From the NCBI GenBank assembly GCA_031761405.1, contig JASEVX010000011.1:65885217-65949216 (forward strand): DNA of 64,000 bases, written 5' to 3'. Source of the stretch: Serripes groenlandicus. Its lineage: Eukaryota; Mollusca; Bivalvia; Cardiida; Cardiidae. The notes under the pieces are model-generated. The model saw only the letters and a program-made list of their open reading frames with translations, did no database searches and was not told the DNA's origin. Shown piece after piece: positions 63,451-64,000 of this stretch (positions are counted from its first letter, which is position 1; the number at the start of each line of letters is the position of its first letter). A program made the position numbers and the translations under genes.

Positions 63451-63680
63451 CGCGGTACTGCGGGGTTATTGTAGGGGAAACCCCGCATACAGATGAGCGG
63501 GAACGCCGGGGGCTGCCTTAATCACAGCTGTCAATCATCGTGACGTCATAAATCGTTATCGGATTTCCCTCCGCGGGCTTAATAGTTGAATGATCAAACC
63601 CCGCGGGACCGCCGGGTTATTGTAGGGGAAACCCTGCGTACAGGTGAGCGGGAACGCGGTGGGCTGTCTTATCAGCCCGC
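63451..63680. repeat. GC-rich direct repeat inside right inverted end
   Basis: A block GGGGTTATTGTAGGGGAAAC, CC.GC.TACAG.TGAGCGGGAACGC occurs at about 63,460 and again at about 63,613, separated by about 153 bp. It adjoins the right 41-bp inverted repeat and stands out by composition. Confidence 0.75.
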
Positions 63681-63721
63681 GGGGGTGAGGGTTTTTGGGA
63701 AAACCCCCTTGAGCTGTACTG
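63681..63721 (-). repeat. Right 41-bp inverted repeat
   Basis: Exact complement of 53,905-53,945; followed by TA. Confidence 0.85.
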
Positions 63722-64000
63722 TAACTTGATGGCAACTGTCTTGGTACCTGTAGGCAGGAGGATGCTCAATAAGAAAGGCACCCACAGTATGACACTAGCT
63801 TGAACCGTAAGAACCGGCTAAATGGGTCTGAAAGATTTGAGCTAAATGCAATTATTGAGCTGTAGTAGGTGAGATGGTATTGGTTTCATACTAAACATAT
63901 TTTCATCTCAATGTTGATAAAAGGTGTGGAACCAACGTCATTTTTTCCTGTCCGCTGCGATATGACCTAAGCTATTGAAAGCGTCATAAACTAAAAACAA

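Larger units (their letters stand above)
53905..63721. mobile_element. Possible 9.8-kb TA-flanked element or paired ends
   Basis: 41-bp perfect inverted repeats: CAGTACAGCTCAAGGGGG at 53,905 and its complement ending ACTG at 63,721. TA lies immediately outside both (53,903-53,904 and 63,722-63,723). CAGT ends with a TA duplication are typical of Tc1/mariner-like elements. No transposase is found between; the interior holds a LINE, SINEs and MITEs. It may be one nested old element or two unrelated insertions of a short family that happen to face each other. Confidence 0.5.

Overview
This is eukaryotic, repeat-saturated DNA, most probably from a bivalve mollusc. The basis is the mix of repeats: tRNA-derived SINEs with a (CAAT)n tail, a mollusc-type dispersed repeat, LINE reverse transcriptases, a decayed Polinton/Maverick-type element, and a TRIM/NHL-like gene fragment of the kind expanded in bivalves. 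The species cannot be named from the sequence. No intact ordinary host gene is visible; nearly every believable coding region belongs to a mobile element or is a broken gene.

Layout. 0-9.6 kb holds four minisatellites (13-, 51-, 45- and 21-bp units) separated by small transposon copies; the 45-bp array (3.88-8.08 kb, about 93 copies) makes long but spurious open frames on both strands. 9.6-16.3 kb is non-coding apart from a broken LINE reverse transcriptase (14.7-15.8 kb). 16.4-22.7 kb is a decayed Polinton-like element: a C2H2/polyQ protein fused to the start of a packaging-type ATPase, a chromodomain integrase with an in-frame stop, the end of a protein-primed-type DNA polymerase B with an in-frame stop, and four small genes of which one encodes a BIR (inhibitor-of-apoptosis type) domain. 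A + strand set of short phase-matched exons sits in the middle. 23-27 kb is a dense cluster of one foldback MITE family with TTAA ends, which also occurs throughout the window.

27,804-51,440 is the most striking object: a 23.6-kb element bounded by long inverted repeats made of 53-bp minisatellite units, with a near-perfect 9-bp target duplication. It interrupts a TRIM/NHL-like reading frame that continues in phase on both sides. Inside it are four tandem copies of a 4,242-bp unit with no length difference. Each unit carries two convergent genes: a 125-aa His-Cys-box (I-PpoI-like) endonuclease and a 646-aa Mutator-like DDE transposase. They are separated by a 62-bp hairpin, and the units are punctuated by a 646-bp element with its own TTAA-flanked inverted ends.

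52-64 kb contains SINEs, a 5'-truncated LINE with an intact 736-codon reverse-transcriptase frame, and a pair of 41-bp perfect inverted repeats 9.8 kb apart bounded by TA. The genes do not form a host pathway. They are mobility genes of at least five element classes nested in one another. All function assignments rest on motifs read by eye; no database search was made.
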